A stretch of 64,000 bases of DNA. Origin: Alkalicoccus luteus (GTDB lineage: Bacteria > Bacillota > Bacilli > Bacillales > Salisediminibacteriaceae). The DNA lies in the NCBI GenBank assembly GCA_052061695.1, contig JBPZEY010000010.1. One strand, given 5' to 3'. The translations under genes were made by a program, and so were the position numbers. The notes below the pieces were generated by a model. That model ran no database searches. It was given only the letters and a program-made list of their open reading frames with translations, and had not been told where the DNA came from. Below, one piece after another: positions 1 through 8,916 of the stretch. How positions within the stretch are numbered: the stretch's first letter is position 1; every line of letters begins with the position of its first letter.

Positions 1-157
1 CCTCCCGGTTTCCCGGTCGGTCAGAACGGAATCTGGCTAAAGATTCCTGTATTTCAAAAATTGACAGAGAATGATTCATTCTCTTTCCTTCTTCTTGTCT
101 TTTGTTTAGTTTTCAAAGGACAGCAAATGCCGCTCTGTCTTAAGAGCGACTTATTAC

Positions 158-186
158 ATTTTATAACAGCACTTCAAATAAGTCAA
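158..186 (-). promoter_or_regulatory. rRNA operon promoter (16S gene lies left of the window)
   Basis: On the minus strand TTGACT (181-186) and TAAAAT (158-163) are separated by exactly 17 bp. The downstream leader at 1-157 contains TTTGAAAACTAAACAAAAGA, which resembles the antitermination leader found before 16S rRNA genes in Bacillus. No mature rRNA is inside the window. Placing an rrn operon downstream of gyrA agrees with rrnO in B. subtilis. The assignment to an rRNA operon is inferred from the leader and position. Confidence 0.72.
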
Positions 187-243
187 TACTTTTTTTGAAC
201 TGTTTGCGCCGCTGTGATGCTGTGTTCCTCAGCAGCGAGATTA

Positions 244-273
244 AATATATCACGGAAGTTTTACTTCCTGCAA
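244..273 (-). promoter_or_regulatory. possible upstream tandem rRNA promoter
   Basis: TTGCAG (268-273) and TATATT (244-249) lie 18 bp apart on the minus strand, upstream of the stronger rrn promoter. Tandem promoters are usual for Bacillus rrn operons. The spacer carries a GGAAGT/ACTTCC inverted repeat. The match is moderate. The rest of the stretch 190-493 shows no convincing gene. Confidence 0.35.
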
Positions 274-493
274 GTCTTTTTTCGTATTCAGAATTCTTAT
301 TTAACTCGACCTGCTTTTCTTTCAGCAAAATCCGTTTAAAAAGAGGGTGTTCAAGGCATTTTTCAATGAACATCTGCGCATGAAAAGCGTCAGAATCTGC
401 TTCGTTTCTTCTATATAAGAATGAGACGCCGTTTCCATTTGTCACGGCAAAGCCCCATACCGATGATCTGGTACGAGGCTCAGAAGGCAGCTG

Positions 494-1777
494 TTAAACC
501 GGCTGCACGTTCTTTAGAACAATCCCGCTCTCCGGGATCGTGGGAATTGTCGTCAGGCTGAACGAAAGGTTTTGCTCGGGAAGGTCGTAGCTGAGATGTT
601 CCTGAAGCTGCAGAACGCTTTCCTTTAAAAGCTCGACCGTCATCCACTCACCTGCACAGCGGTGACCGAAATCAAACTCGCCTCCGCCTTGAGGAATAAA
701 CTGAAAAGGGGTGCCCTGCCATCCTTCGAAGCGGGATGGCTGAAACCGTCCGGGATTTTCCCATTCATCCGGATGATGGTTCGTACCATATAAATCTAAC
801 AGTGCAAGCGTCCCTTCTTTAAACGTGTGCTCTCCCATCGTAAAATCCTGCTTTACCCGGGCAGCTGTGAATGGAAAGAACGGATAGTACCGGCGAACTT
901 CCTGCACAAAGCGTTCACGAGCTTCCTCTGACTGGAGCTTGGCAGCTTCTTCCGGGTATTCATGCAGAGCTAAAGCCGCAAACGCCACATATACGGAAAT
1001 GGCCGTAATCGGGCGAATCAAATTCAGCAGTTCGACAGCAGCTGTTTCTGCATCCAGCAGCTCTCCATGATGATCACGGTGCAGACTGAATGCTTCCAGC
1101 GGTGTGCCCGCTGCGTCGCTCCGTTCTCCGTTCCGCACCTCCTCTACATATGAGGCCATCCACTTCTCTGCATCAGATCTAGCCTTCCAGCCTTTTAAAT
1201 GTCGGATTCCGATATGCGCTGGAGTTTCAAACATCTCGCTGATCTGATCAGCACGGTCTTCCGGATTTTCCTCAAGCGGCACACCTGTCCATTCACAGGC
1301 TGCTTTAAACAATACGGTTTTTACTTTTTCATACAGCTGGATCTCGTCCTGCTGTTCCCAGGCGCGAGCATCCTTCTGCCAGTGTTTTGCAAACAGCCGG
1401 CGGATCGTCTGAAGGTCATCCGGCTTCATCACCCGCATGAACATCGCTTTCCGATGATGATGGGCTTCCCCATCCAGGCTTTGTACGCCGCCTTCTCCAA
1501 AAAGCGTTTTCTGCACAGGCTTTGGCGCTGCTCCCTCACGCTTAAATTTATCCGTATCGTAAAAAAGCTCGGCCATCTCGCTTCCTGTCAGGCAGATGGC
1601 TGTTTCTCCGAGTAGCTTCGTCTCAAAGATATTGGCATCCATTGTATAACGGCGGTTCAGGATAAACTGATAGCCTTCCTTGAGCAGCTTCAACGAATGA
1701 TCCATGCCTTCTTCTGATGGAATACTGCGCTTGTTGTTAATAAATATCAAATCCCTCAGGTGCATGTTGGACGACAA
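494..1777 (-). CDS. cypC: CYP152-family fatty-acid peroxygenase (cytochrome P450)
   Basis: An H2O2-dependent P450 that hydroxylates long-chain fatty acids at the alpha or beta carbon. It aligns over its whole length with P450BSbeta (YbdT). Visible marks are the Arg-Pro pair of the I helix (LLNLIRPITAIS), which binds the substrate carboxylate, the ExxR-like EVRRYYPF segment, and the heme-ligand loop FGHRCAGEW. The residue matching position 85 of the family is Gln (GVQSLDG), as in the hydroxylase P450BSbeta and unlike the His of OleT, so hydroxylation rather than decarboxylation to alkenes is expected. The 5' end overlaps the preceding gene by about 41 bp if the ATG at 1777 is used. A TTG near 1750 behind GAGGG, or the ATG at 1705, could be the true start. 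Family assignment is secure; the start is not. Confidence 0.9.
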   Translation of the reverse strand: MSSNMHLRDLIFINNKRSIPSEEGMDHSLKLLKEGYQFILNRRYTMDANIFETKLLGETAICLTGSEMAELFYDTDKFKREGAAPKPVQKTLFGEGGVQSLDGEAHHHRKAMFMRVMKPDDLQTIRRLFAKHWQKDARAWEQQDEIQLYEKVKTVLFKAACEWTGVPLEENPEDRADQISEMFETPAHIGIRHLKGWKARSDAEKWMASYVEEVRNGERSDAAGTPLEAFSLHRDHHGELLDAETAAVELLNLIRPITAISVYVAFAALALHEYPEEAAKLQSEEARERFVQEVRRYYPFFPFTAARVKQDFTMGEHTFKEGTLALLDLYGTNHHPDEWENPGRFQPSRFEGWQGTPFQFIPQGGGEFDFGHRCAGEWMTVELLKESVLQLQEHLSYDLPEQNLSFSLTTIPTIPESGIVLKNVQPV

Positions 1778-2087
1778 CTATTACTTTTCCTTCGTCCAGC
1801 TTTTCTTCCAGTTCTTCTGCGTGATATTCTTCAAATCCGAGTTCCTCCAGCTTTGCACGCAGTTCATCCCCTTTTTTACGGAACAGGTTGCGCGCAGCAG
1901 TGCCAAGCGTCTCTTCATCCAATCCGATGGTGTTTGCTTCCGCCTCGTCCGCAATTCGATCCGTTCGATCCTCATCGTGGGTAATGATGTAAATGTCGTC
2001 CTCGTTGATGTTTTTGCTTTTCAGTGACTGAATGGCTTCGACGACCTCCTGGTCATTGTGAAACTCTTTAAAAATCGGCTGCATCAT
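1737..2087 (-). CDS. YflT-domain general stress protein (GSP17M family)
   Basis: A small soluble acidic protein of about 116 residues matching the YflT / general stress protein 17M domain family, whose B. subtilis members are SigmaB-controlled. Its biochemical role is unknown. The N-terminal half has an alternating beta-alpha pattern (IKE..., DDIYIITHDEDRTDRIADEA); the C-terminal half is a charged helix followed by a valine strand (GKVIVVVQH). The ATG at 2093 directly abuts the GAGG ribosome-binding sequence, so the start is placed six bases downstream at 2087. The gene overlaps the downstream P450 gene, which implies translational coupling. I could not find a SigmaB-type promoter. A TTGACA with a poor -10 lies near 2170-2215. 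Confidence 0.78.
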   Translation of the reverse strand: MMQPIFKEFHNDQEVVEAIQSLKSKNINEDDIYIITHDEDRTDRIADEAEANTIGLDEETLGTAARNLFRKKGDELRAKLEELGFEEYHAEELEEKLDEGKVIVVVQHAPEGFDIY

Positions 2088-2254
2088 GCTCATCCTCTCT
2101 ATAACGTATAAGTTCTGCTGTTTTGGCAGCGTTAGTAGAGGTGTACCACGTGCAGGAACTGGAAAAACATTTTTAGCATAATTAGGTAAAAGTACGCTGT
2201 TCGCTGCCTGTCAAAACCTTCAACAACGTTTACACGCTGAGGACATCGACGCAT

Positions 2255-2293
2255 ACAAAAGAGAACCGGCAGCGGTGATGCCGCGCCGGTTCT
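2255..2293 (-). terminator. rho-independent terminator (minus strand)
   Basis: Nine-base arms AGAACCGGC/GCCGGTTCT (2262-2270 and 2285-2293 on plus) are followed on the minus strand by CTTTTGT. It lies 330 bp downstream of the HD-GYP gene, so any transcript ending here has a long 3' segment. Confidence 0.7.
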
Positions 2294-2619
2294 GAGCGTA
2301 TTGATAAAGTCACGTTAGGTGAATAGTTTTGCATCTGCCTGTATCTGCGGGCACTTGTTTTCCGGAGAAAATGGGCTCAGCTAACCGCTTCGTTTTGGTT
2401 CTCCAAAAATCGAGTCATTCGATTTTCGCCTGCTGCTGCCGATTGGAGCTTACCTATGCCCGCGTTTCGTGTGCGAATCGCGATGCCGGCGCTTCACAAC
2501 GTTCTCCGGGAGCGCGAAGCGCAGTCGATTCTCTTGCAGCTCGAACGCTGAACGGCCGATCACACGAGCGGAACTTCATCGCCGTTTAATGTGGATTAGT
2601 AAGCTGAGCAGGCAGCTGG
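2294..2619. other. 326-bp gene-free stretch with overlapping short hairpins
   Basis: No credible gene. It holds a perfect hairpin AAAATCGA-GTCAT-TCGATTTT (2406-2426) and an adjoining hairpin TTTTGG-TTCT-CCAAAA (2393-2408). They share the A-run 2406-2408 and so cannot both form completely. A third short one, TTTTC-CGG-AGAAAA, lies near 2359. On the minus strand the stretch ends at the terminator 2255-2293, so it could be the 3' UTR of the HD-GYP mRNA or an independent small RNA. Confidence 0.5.
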
Positions 2620-3738
2620 TTAAGAGGAGGCTGCTGCTTCTGAGGAGGCCGATGCTTCTACAATATACAGATTGGCATGACTTGCAAGGTCCAGCTCTTG
2701 GCCAGACTCAAGCCGCACGACAGGGCGCAGCGGATTTTCCGGGCGAACGTAGAGAACTTCTGCCGAGCTTTCATTGTTAAGCTGAACCGACTGCCCGACA
2801 GTGAGTACCGCCAGCTGTCCAGTAAAGCAGGCGGTCATCGCCGGGTCGAGTCCGGGAAATTCCCCGGCAGCCAGCTGCTCCAAAACGTGATAGGGAGACA
2901 TTTTGGCCCGGTAAAGCCGTTCTGCCGTCATTGCATGAAACGTATCCGCAATGGCGTTGATGCGCGCGAAGGCATGAATTTTGGTTTTGGAAACGCCAAG
3001 CGGATAGCCGCTTCCATCCAGACGCTCATGATGCTGCAGGACACCGAGCATCGCTTTTTTATTGAAGCCGGGCACCTTCTCCAGCATACGGTAGCTGAGC
3101 ACCGGATGCTTTTTCAGTTCATCGAATTCATCTTTGTTAAGGCTCCCTTTCTTCTGAAAAGGATCATAGGAAAGGCGGGACATGCCGCAGTCTGCGAGCA
3201 TGCCGGCCAGACCGACTTGAATCACGTCCGCTTTCTCATAGCCGAGCCAGCGGCCGAGCATCGCACTGTAAACCCCGACAGCCACAGCATGATAATAAAT
3301 GTAATTCGTTTTATCACTGAAGTGATACAGCTCCAGCAGTTCACGGTTTGTCGGCTCCTTTTCATAAAGCGGCAAAAAGAGCTGCCGCATTGTATACGGC
3401 TCGATCGGAAGGCGGCCCTGCCATTTTTGAAATTCCTTTTTAAACAGCTGCACCGTCCGCAAGTAGCGGTTCGTAAAGGAATCATTGTCATCCAGCAGAC
3501 TCACCTTTGCCGGACCTCTCTTCTTTTGCTTTTCCTGCAGCTGACGCTCCGGCTGAAAGGCTGTGCCGTCAACAAGCTTCGCTTCCGTATGCACACTTTC
3601 TACAAGAAACGTCTTTAAGATGTGGAGATGCTCCTCCTGCAAAACCGTTTTTTTTGGCACCAGCGGCTTCGCAGTCAGCTTCATGACGTCTTGCTGCAAA
3701 ATGCATCCTGGTACCAGATCCTCTACATACACGTGCAT
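2620..3738 (-). CDS. HD-GYP domain protein with degenerate HD motif
   Basis: A 372-residue protein belonging to the HD-GYP family, which hydrolyses cyclic di-GMP when intact. A family-type N-terminal region (1-110) precedes the HD-GYP domain (about 140-320). The GYP signature is intact (HHERLDGSGYP, 236-246), as are His150 and HP at 211-212. The defining HD pair reads Ala182-Asp183 (MLADCGM), and the usual downstream D-x-x-DAL is DTFHAM. Loss of the metal-binding His suggests weak or no catalysis and perhaps a binding role; that is inference. The start is supported by AAGGAG eight bases before the ATG. A similar gene occupies this place beside gyrA in related alkaliphilic bacilli, as far as I recall. 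It is transcribed away from oriC, downstream of the gyrA terminator. Confidence 0.85.
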   Translation of the reverse strand: MHVYVEDLVPGCILQQDVMKLTAKPLVPKKTVLQEEHLHILKTFLVESVHTEAKLVDGTAFQPERQLQEKQKKRGPAKVSLLDDNDSFTNRYLRTVQLFKKEFQKWQGRLPIEPYTMRQLFLPLYEKEPTNRELLELYHFSDKTNYIYYHAVAVGVYSAMLGRWLGYEKADVIQVGLAGMLADCGMSRLSYDPFQKKGSLNKDEFDELKKHPVLSYRMLEKVPGFNKKAMLGVLQHHERLDGSGYPLGVSKTKIHAFARINAIADTFHAMTAERLYRAKMSPYHVLEQLAAGEFPGLDPAMTACFTGQLAVLTVGQSVQLNNESSAEVLYVRPENPLRPVVRLESGQELDLASHANLYIVEASASSEAAASS

Positions 3739-3942
3739 GAAACCCGCTCCTTTTTATCTCTGCTGTCTCTTATCATGACTCTAAAGCAGGACTATAGTCA
3801 AGCTATAGAGGATATAACAAGGTCTAACGACTCATTATAAAAGCCTTTACTGCTTCTATCGGACAGCTGGCTATACTTGTGAACACCTCCCGCCATGCAA
3901 TAACCAAAAGGATGAAGCGCCTTAGCATCGATGTACCCAAAA

Positions 3943-3983
3943 CGGCAAAGAAGGCGGCTCCGGTAATCATCCCGGGAGCCGCC
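3943..3983 (-). terminator. terminator after gyrA
   Basis: The arms GGCGGCTCC/GGAGCCGCC (3953-3961 and 3975-3983) are followed on the minus strand by TTCTTTGCC. It lies eight bases beyond the gyrA stop. The T tract is imperfect. Confidence 0.6.
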
Positions 3984-3991
3984 CTCTCACG

Positions 3992-6535
3992 TTATTCGTC
4001 GTTCTCGCTTTCGCTTTCTTCTTCGGAAGCTTCTGCTTCCGGTGCTTCTTCGAGCTCATCTGATGTGTGCTCGCCTTCTTCAATTTCCTGCGTTTCTTCA
4101 TCCTCGCTGATGTTAACTCGTGCGACGGTCGATACATATTCCCCGTCGGCTACCCGGATCAGACGCACACCCTGCGTATTACGTCCGGTCTGTGAAATTT
4201 CCGCTACATGCATACGGATCACAACCCCGTTCGTCGTGATAACCATGAGATCATGATCTTCTGCCACAACCTTCAGAGAGACAACGCTGCCGTTCTTATC
4301 GGTGATGTTGCACGTTTTAATCCCTTTACCGCCCCGGGACTGTTCGCGGTACTCCTCAATTGGTGTCCGTTTTCCGAAGCCTGATTCGGTCACAATGAGT
4401 ACATCCTGGTCCGGATATAAAATATCCATTCCGACCACTTCATCGTCTTTGCCGAGCTGAATGCCTTTTACCCCGGCTGCCGTACGGCCCATGGACCGTA
4501 CGTCCTTTTCGTGGAAACGGATCGACATCCCCTGGCGCGTCCCGGTAATCAGCTCCTGGTCACCGTTTGTCAGCCTGACGCCATGCAGCTCATCTCCTTC
4601 ACGCAGCTTGATGGCAAACAAGCCGCCGCGGCGGATGTTTTTAAACGCCTTCAGCTCCGTTCGTTTCGCCACGCCGTATTTCGTCATGAAGAACAGCGAA
4701 CGCTCCTCTTCTTCAAAGGACGAGATCGGGATAACGGTACTGATATATTCATCCGGATCAATCTGGAGCAGGTTGATGATCGGAATTCCTTTAGAGGTCC
4801 GCTTCTGCTCCGGCACCTCATAGCCTTTAATCCGATACACCTTTCCTTTGTTCGTAAAGAACAGGAGGTGATCGTGCGAATTCGTGATAAACAGGTGGCG
4901 TACGAAATCTTCGTCATACGTTCCCATTCCTTGGACGCCCCGTCCGCCGCGCTTCTGGCTGCGGTAGGTCGAGACAGGAAGCCGCTTGATGTAGCCTTGA
5001 TGGGAAAGTGTGATCACGACGTTTTGACGCGGAATCAGATCCTCATCCTCAAACGTATCTTCACCGATCGTAATGATCGTACGGCGGTCGTCACCGAAAC
5101 GGTCCCGAATTTCGGACAGCTCCTCGCGGATAATTTCCAGCACCTTTTCTTCGTCGGCGAGAATCGCGCGCAGCTCCTCAATTTTCGCCATGAGGTCTTT
5201 ATACTCGCCTTCGATTTTATCGCGCTCGAGGCCGGTGAGACGCTGCAAACGCATGTCAAGAATCGCCTGTGCCTGTTCATGAGACAGCTCAAACCGCTCC
5301 ATCAGCCCGTTTCTGGCGATGTCTGTCGTTTGAGACGCACGAATCAACTCAATGACTTCATCAAGGTGGTCCAGCGCAATCCGCAGTCCCTCCAGGATAT
5401 GTGCACGGGCCTCGGCTTTTTTCAGCTCGTAAGCTGTTCGGCGTTTAATGACAACCTTCTGATGCTCCAGGTAGTGAGACAGCACTTCTTTCAGCGGGAG
5501 CACCTGCGGACGTCCGTCAACGAGTGCGAGCATGTTGATCCCGAAGCTTGTCTGCAGTGCCGTCTGCTTATAGAGGTTGTTCAGCAGCACGTTGGCATTG
5601 GCATCGCGGCGCAGTTCAATCACGATACGCATACCTGTCCGGTCCGACTCATCACGCAGATCAGTAATACCGTCAATTTTCTTATCGCGGACGAGCTCTG
5701 CGATCTTCTCAATCAGCCGGGCTTTATTCACCTGGTACGGCAGTTCGGTTACGATAATCCGCTGCTTGCCGTTTTTCTCTTGAATATCCGCTTTGGCGCG
5801 AATTAAAATCGAGCCTTTGCCTGTCTCATAGGCGCGACGGATGCCGGAAATACCGACGATTTCTGCTCCAGTCGGGAAATCCGGCCCGGGAATATGCTCC
5901 ATCAGATCAACTGACGTCAGCTCCGGGTTCTCACTGAGAGCGAGCACACCGTCAATGACTTCATTTAAGCTGTGCGGCGGAATGTTCGTCGCCATTCCGA
6001 CGGCAATACCTGACGTGCCGTTGACGAGCAGGTTTGGAAAACGGGCCGGCAGCACTTTCGGTTCGTGCTCGGAGCCGTCATAGTTTTCCTGGTAATCAAT
6101 TGTATCCTTATTGATATCACGCACAAGTTCCATGGAAATCTTTGACATTCTTGCTTCTGTATAACGCATCGCTGCTGCCGCGTCTCCATCGACGGAACCA
6201 AAGTTTCCGTGTCCGTCTACGAGCATGTTGCGGTAGCTGAAATCCTGCGCCATCCGTACCATTGTTTCGTATACGGCAGAGTCCCCGTGCGGGTGATACT
6301 TACCGATTACTTCCCCGACGATTCGGGCTGATTTTTTATACGCTTTATCGGCTGTAATGCCGAGTTCATTCATTGCATAAAGAATACGCCGGTGCACCGG
6401 CTTCAGTCCGTCACGCACGTCCGGCAGCGCACGGCTGACGATAACGCTCATCGCATAGTCCATAAATGATGTGCGCATTTCCTGACTGATATTAATGTCG
6501 TGTACCCGATCATTTCTGTTTTCCTGGTCCGCCAT
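3992..6535 (-). CDS. gyrA: DNA gyrase subunit A
   Basis: The cleavage-religation subunit of DNA gyrase, which works with GyrB to introduce negative supercoils. The 847-residue protein has the winged-helix/tower core with catalytic Tyr125 in AAMRYTEARM. The quinolone-binding positions are wild type (Ser86 and Glu90 in HPHGDSAVYE). The C-terminal beta-pinwheel carries the GyrA box KRGGRGVQG. The protein ends in a very acidic tail of about 40 residues, longer and more acidic than in B. subtilis and typical of halophile proteins. GGAGGG lies six bases before the ATG. It follows gyrB across a 144-bp gap that holds a weak hairpin (CCGTGCT/AGCACGG). Confidence 0.98.
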   Translation of the reverse strand: MADQENRNDRVHDINISQEMRTSFMDYAMSVIVSRALPDVRDGLKPVHRRILYAMNELGITADKAYKKSARIVGEVIGKYHPHGDSAVYETMVRMAQDFSYRNMLVDGHGNFGSVDGDAAAAMRYTEARMSKISMELVRDINKDTIDYQENYDGSEHEPKVLPARFPNLLVNGTSGIAVGMATNIPPHSLNEVIDGVLALSENPELTSVDLMEHIPGPDFPTGAEIVGISGIRRAYETGKGSILIRAKADIQEKNGKQRIIVTELPYQVNKARLIEKIAELVRDKKIDGITDLRDESDRTGMRIVIELRRDANANVLLNNLYKQTALQTSFGINMLALVDGRPQVLPLKEVLSHYLEHQKVVIKRRTAYELKKAEARAHILEGLRIALDHLDEVIELIRASQTTDIARNGLMERFELSHEQAQAILDMRLQRLTGLERDKIEGEYKDLMAKIEELRAILADEEKVLEIIREELSEIRDRFGDDRRTIITIGEDTFEDEDLIPRQNVVITLSHQGYIKRLPVSTYRSQKRGGRGVQGMGTYDEDFVRHLFITNSHDHLLFFTNKGKVYRIKGYEVPEQKRTSKGIPIINLLQIDPDEYISTVIPISSFEEEERSLFFMTKYGVAKRTELKAFKNIRRGGLFAIKLREGDELHGVRLTNGDQELITGTRQGMSIRFHEKDVRSMGRTAAGVKGIQLGKDDEVVGMDILYPDQDVLIVTESGFGKRTPIEEYREQSRGGKGIKTCNITDKNGSVVSLKVVAEDHDLMVITTNGVVIRMHVAEISQTGRNTQGVRLIRVADGEYVSTVARVNISEDEETQEIEEGEHTSDELEEAPEAEASEEESESENDE

Positions 6536-6679
6536 TCATGACCCTCCATCCTCCGGGCCGTGAAAGCCCGTATTCAGCAGCTGTGCCGCCTGTTCGACTA
6601 TGTAGGCAGGACAGCATGCTGCCCCGCCGTATTGGTAAAACGCTGCCCGTGCTTCTGATGAGCACGGTGCCAGCCGTTG

Positions 6680-8596
6680 TTAAATATCGAGATTTTTCAC
6701 GTAGTGGGCGTTGGCCTGAATAAAGTCGCGGCGCGGCTCTACCCGGTCTCCCATCAGCGTTTCAAATACTTCATCTGCAAGCATCGCGTCATTCAGGTTC
6801 ACCTGCAGCACGGTTCTCATATCCGGGTTCATTGTCGTTTCCCAAAGCTGAGTCGGGTTCATTTCCCCAAGACCCTTATAGCGCTGCAGCGCCGGCTTTG
6901 GAGTCGGATCGAGCTCGCTCAGCACCCGCTCCATTTCCTTCTCGTTGTATGCATAATGAATCGCCTTACCCTGCTTAATCTGATAAAGAGGCGGCTGGGC
7001 AATGTAAATGTAGCCTTCCTCAATCAGCGGCCGCATGTAGCGGTAGAGGAATGTGAGCAGCAGCGTGCGGATGTGCGCGCCGTCGACGTCGGCATCCGTC
7101 ATAATGATAATTTTATGGTAGCGTGCCTTGGAAATATCAAAATCCTCGCCGATCCCGGTGCCGAGTGCTGTAATGATGGCCCGAATTTCATTGTTGGACA
7201 AAATTTTATCCAGGCGTGCTTTTTCGACGTTAATGATCTTACCGCGAAGCGGCAGGATCGCCTGAAAATGACGGTCGCGTCCCTGTTTGGCAGAACCGCC
7301 CGCGGAATCACCCTCAACGATGTAAATTTCACTGATCGACGCATCGCGTGATGAGCAGTCTGCAAGCTTGCCCGGAAGCGCGCTCACTTCAAGCGCCGAT
7401 TTACGCCGTGTCAGCTCCCGTGCTTTCTTCGCCGCATCTCGCGCGCGTGACGCCATCAAGCCTTTATCGACAATCTGCCGGGCAACCGTTGGATGCTCGG
7501 CCAGAAACTTGGCCATGTGCTCCGAGAAAAGCGAATCGGTGATCGTTCTGGCTTCGCTGTTGCCGAGCTTCGTTTTCGTCTGGCCTTCGAACTGCGGATC
7601 CGGAATTTTAACCGAGATGATCGCCGTCAGCCCTTCCCGGACATCGTCGCCGATCAGATTCGGGTCGTTTTCCTTAAACAGGTTGTTCCGGCGGGCGTAA
7701 TCGTTAATAACACGCGTCAGTCCGGTTTTAAAGCCGGACTCGTGCGTTCCGCCCTCATGCGTGTTGATGTTATTCGCAAACGAATAAATGTTGCTGGAGA
7801 AGCTGTTGTTGTACTGCATTGCCACCTCGACATGAATGCCTTCCTTGTCGCCTTCAAGGAAGATCGGCGGCTCGTGCAGCGCCTCCTTGGTACGGTTTAA
7901 GTGTTCGACGAACGACTGAATACCGCCCTCGTAAAAATATTCTGCTTCGCGCCCATTCTCACGCTCGTCCTTTACGAAGATGCGCAGTCCGCGGTTCAGG
8001 AATGCAAGCTCACGCAGCCGGTTTGCGAGAATATCGAACTCAAATTCGGTCGTCTCGGAGAAAATCTCCTCGTCCGGCCAGAACGTGATCACGGTTCCCT
8101 GTTTATCTGTCTCACCGATGACCTGCAGCTCCGTATGCGGAATACCGCGGCGGAAATCGATGAAGTGAATTTTACCGTCAAGATGAACGTTTACCTCAAG
8201 CTTTGTGGACAGGGCGTTAACAACCGAAGCCCCGACCCCGTGCAGACCGCCGGAAACCTTGTAGCCGCCGCCGCCAAATTTACCGCCGGCGTGCAGAACC
8301 GTCATGATTACTTCTACAGCAGGACGGCCCATTTTTTCGTGAATACCGACCGGAATCCCCCGGCCGTTATCCTCAACGGTGATCGAGTTGTCTTCTCCGA
8401 TCGTGACGTGGATCGTATCACAGTGACCGCCCATCGCCTCATCGATGCTGTTATCTACAATTTCCCAGACAAGATGGTGCAGTCCGCGGCTTGTCGTGGA
8501 ACCGATGTACATTCCGGGACGCTTACGGACAGCTTCCAACCCTTCCAGAACCTGAATTTGACTCTCATCATAGGACTGATTATTATCCACACTCAT
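6680..8596 (-). CDS. gyrB: DNA gyrase subunit B
   Basis: The ATPase subunit of DNA gyrase. The N-terminal GHKL ATPase shows WEIVDNSIDEA and EDNGRGIPVG. A transducer domain follows, then the TOPRIM domain with EGDSAGGSAKQGRDR and the metal-binding DADVDGAHIRTLLLTF. The C-terminal GyrA-binding tail ends in RRDFIQANAHYVKNLDI. At 638 residues it has normal length for Firmicutes GyrB. AGGTGAGG precedes the ATG. It stands 30 bp downstream of remB in the yaaA-recF-remB-gyrB-gyrA unit. Confidence 0.98.
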   Translation of the reverse strand: MSVDNNQSYDESQIQVLEGLEAVRKRPGMYIGSTTSRGLHHLVWEIVDNSIDEAMGGHCDTIHVTIGEDNSITVEDNGRGIPVGIHEKMGRPAVEVIMTVLHAGGKFGGGGYKVSGGLHGVGASVVNALSTKLEVNVHLDGKIHFIDFRRGIPHTELQVIGETDKQGTVITFWPDEEIFSETTEFEFDILANRLRELAFLNRGLRIFVKDERENGREAEYFYEGGIQSFVEHLNRTKEALHEPPIFLEGDKEGIHVEVAMQYNNSFSSNIYSFANNINTHEGGTHESGFKTGLTRVINDYARRNNLFKENDPNLIGDDVREGLTAIISVKIPDPQFEGQTKTKLGNSEARTITDSLFSEHMAKFLAEHPTVARQIVDKGLMASRARDAAKKARELTRRKSALEVSALPGKLADCSSRDASISEIYIVEGDSAGGSAKQGRDRHFQAILPLRGKIINVEKARLDKILSNNEIRAIITALGTGIGEDFDISKARYHKIIIMTDADVDGAHIRTLLLTFLYRYMRPLIEEGYIYIAQPPLYQIKQGKAIHYAYNEKEMERVLSELDPTPKPALQRYKGLGEMNPTQLWETTMNPDMRTVLQVNLNDAMLADEVFETLMGDRVEPRRDFIQANAHYVKNLDI

Positions 8597-8626
8597 TGTT
8601 CCTCACCTGCATTTCTTCCCGCACGC

Positions 8627-8905
8627 TTATGGGCGGGTGGATTCTTCTTCTTCCGTGTTGGCAATCGTTTTATTTTCGGCCCGGCGTTTCAGCGTATGCG
8701 ACGAGATCGGAGACAGATAGATGCAGTCATCGGTGACGACGATTGACTTCGCCGGATCACCGGTAACCTCCACTGTCTGCTTGGCGTCGCGGCTCCGCTT
8801 CATAAAGGCTCTGTTTTCCGCCGAAGCTTCCTCGCTCTGGTGATCGAGAATCGTGATGATCCGTTCTGCCTTCAATACGATATCTCCGCCTAGATGAATA
8901 AACAT
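8627..8905 (-). CDS. remB: extracellular matrix regulator RemB (DUF370)
   Basis: A small DUF370-family protein (YaaB in B. subtilis), a paralogue of the DNA-binding biofilm regulator RemA. The N-terminal MFIHLGGDIVLKAERIITILD is the family signature. About 25 charged C-terminal residues are poorly conserved. At 92 residues it is close to the B. subtilis protein. It sits between recF (11 bp upstream) and gyrB, its invariant position in Bacillaceae. Confidence 0.92.
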   Translation of the reverse strand: MFIHLGGDIVLKAERIITILDHQSEEASAENRAFMKRSRDAKQTVEVTGDPAKSIVVTDDCIYLSPISSHTLKRRAENKTIANTEEEESTRP

Positions 8906-8916
8906 GGGGCGCCTCC

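Noticed and set aside
161..445. A 94-residue minus-strand frame at the left end.
   Set aside because: It runs through the rRNA promoter; no start signal and no family features.
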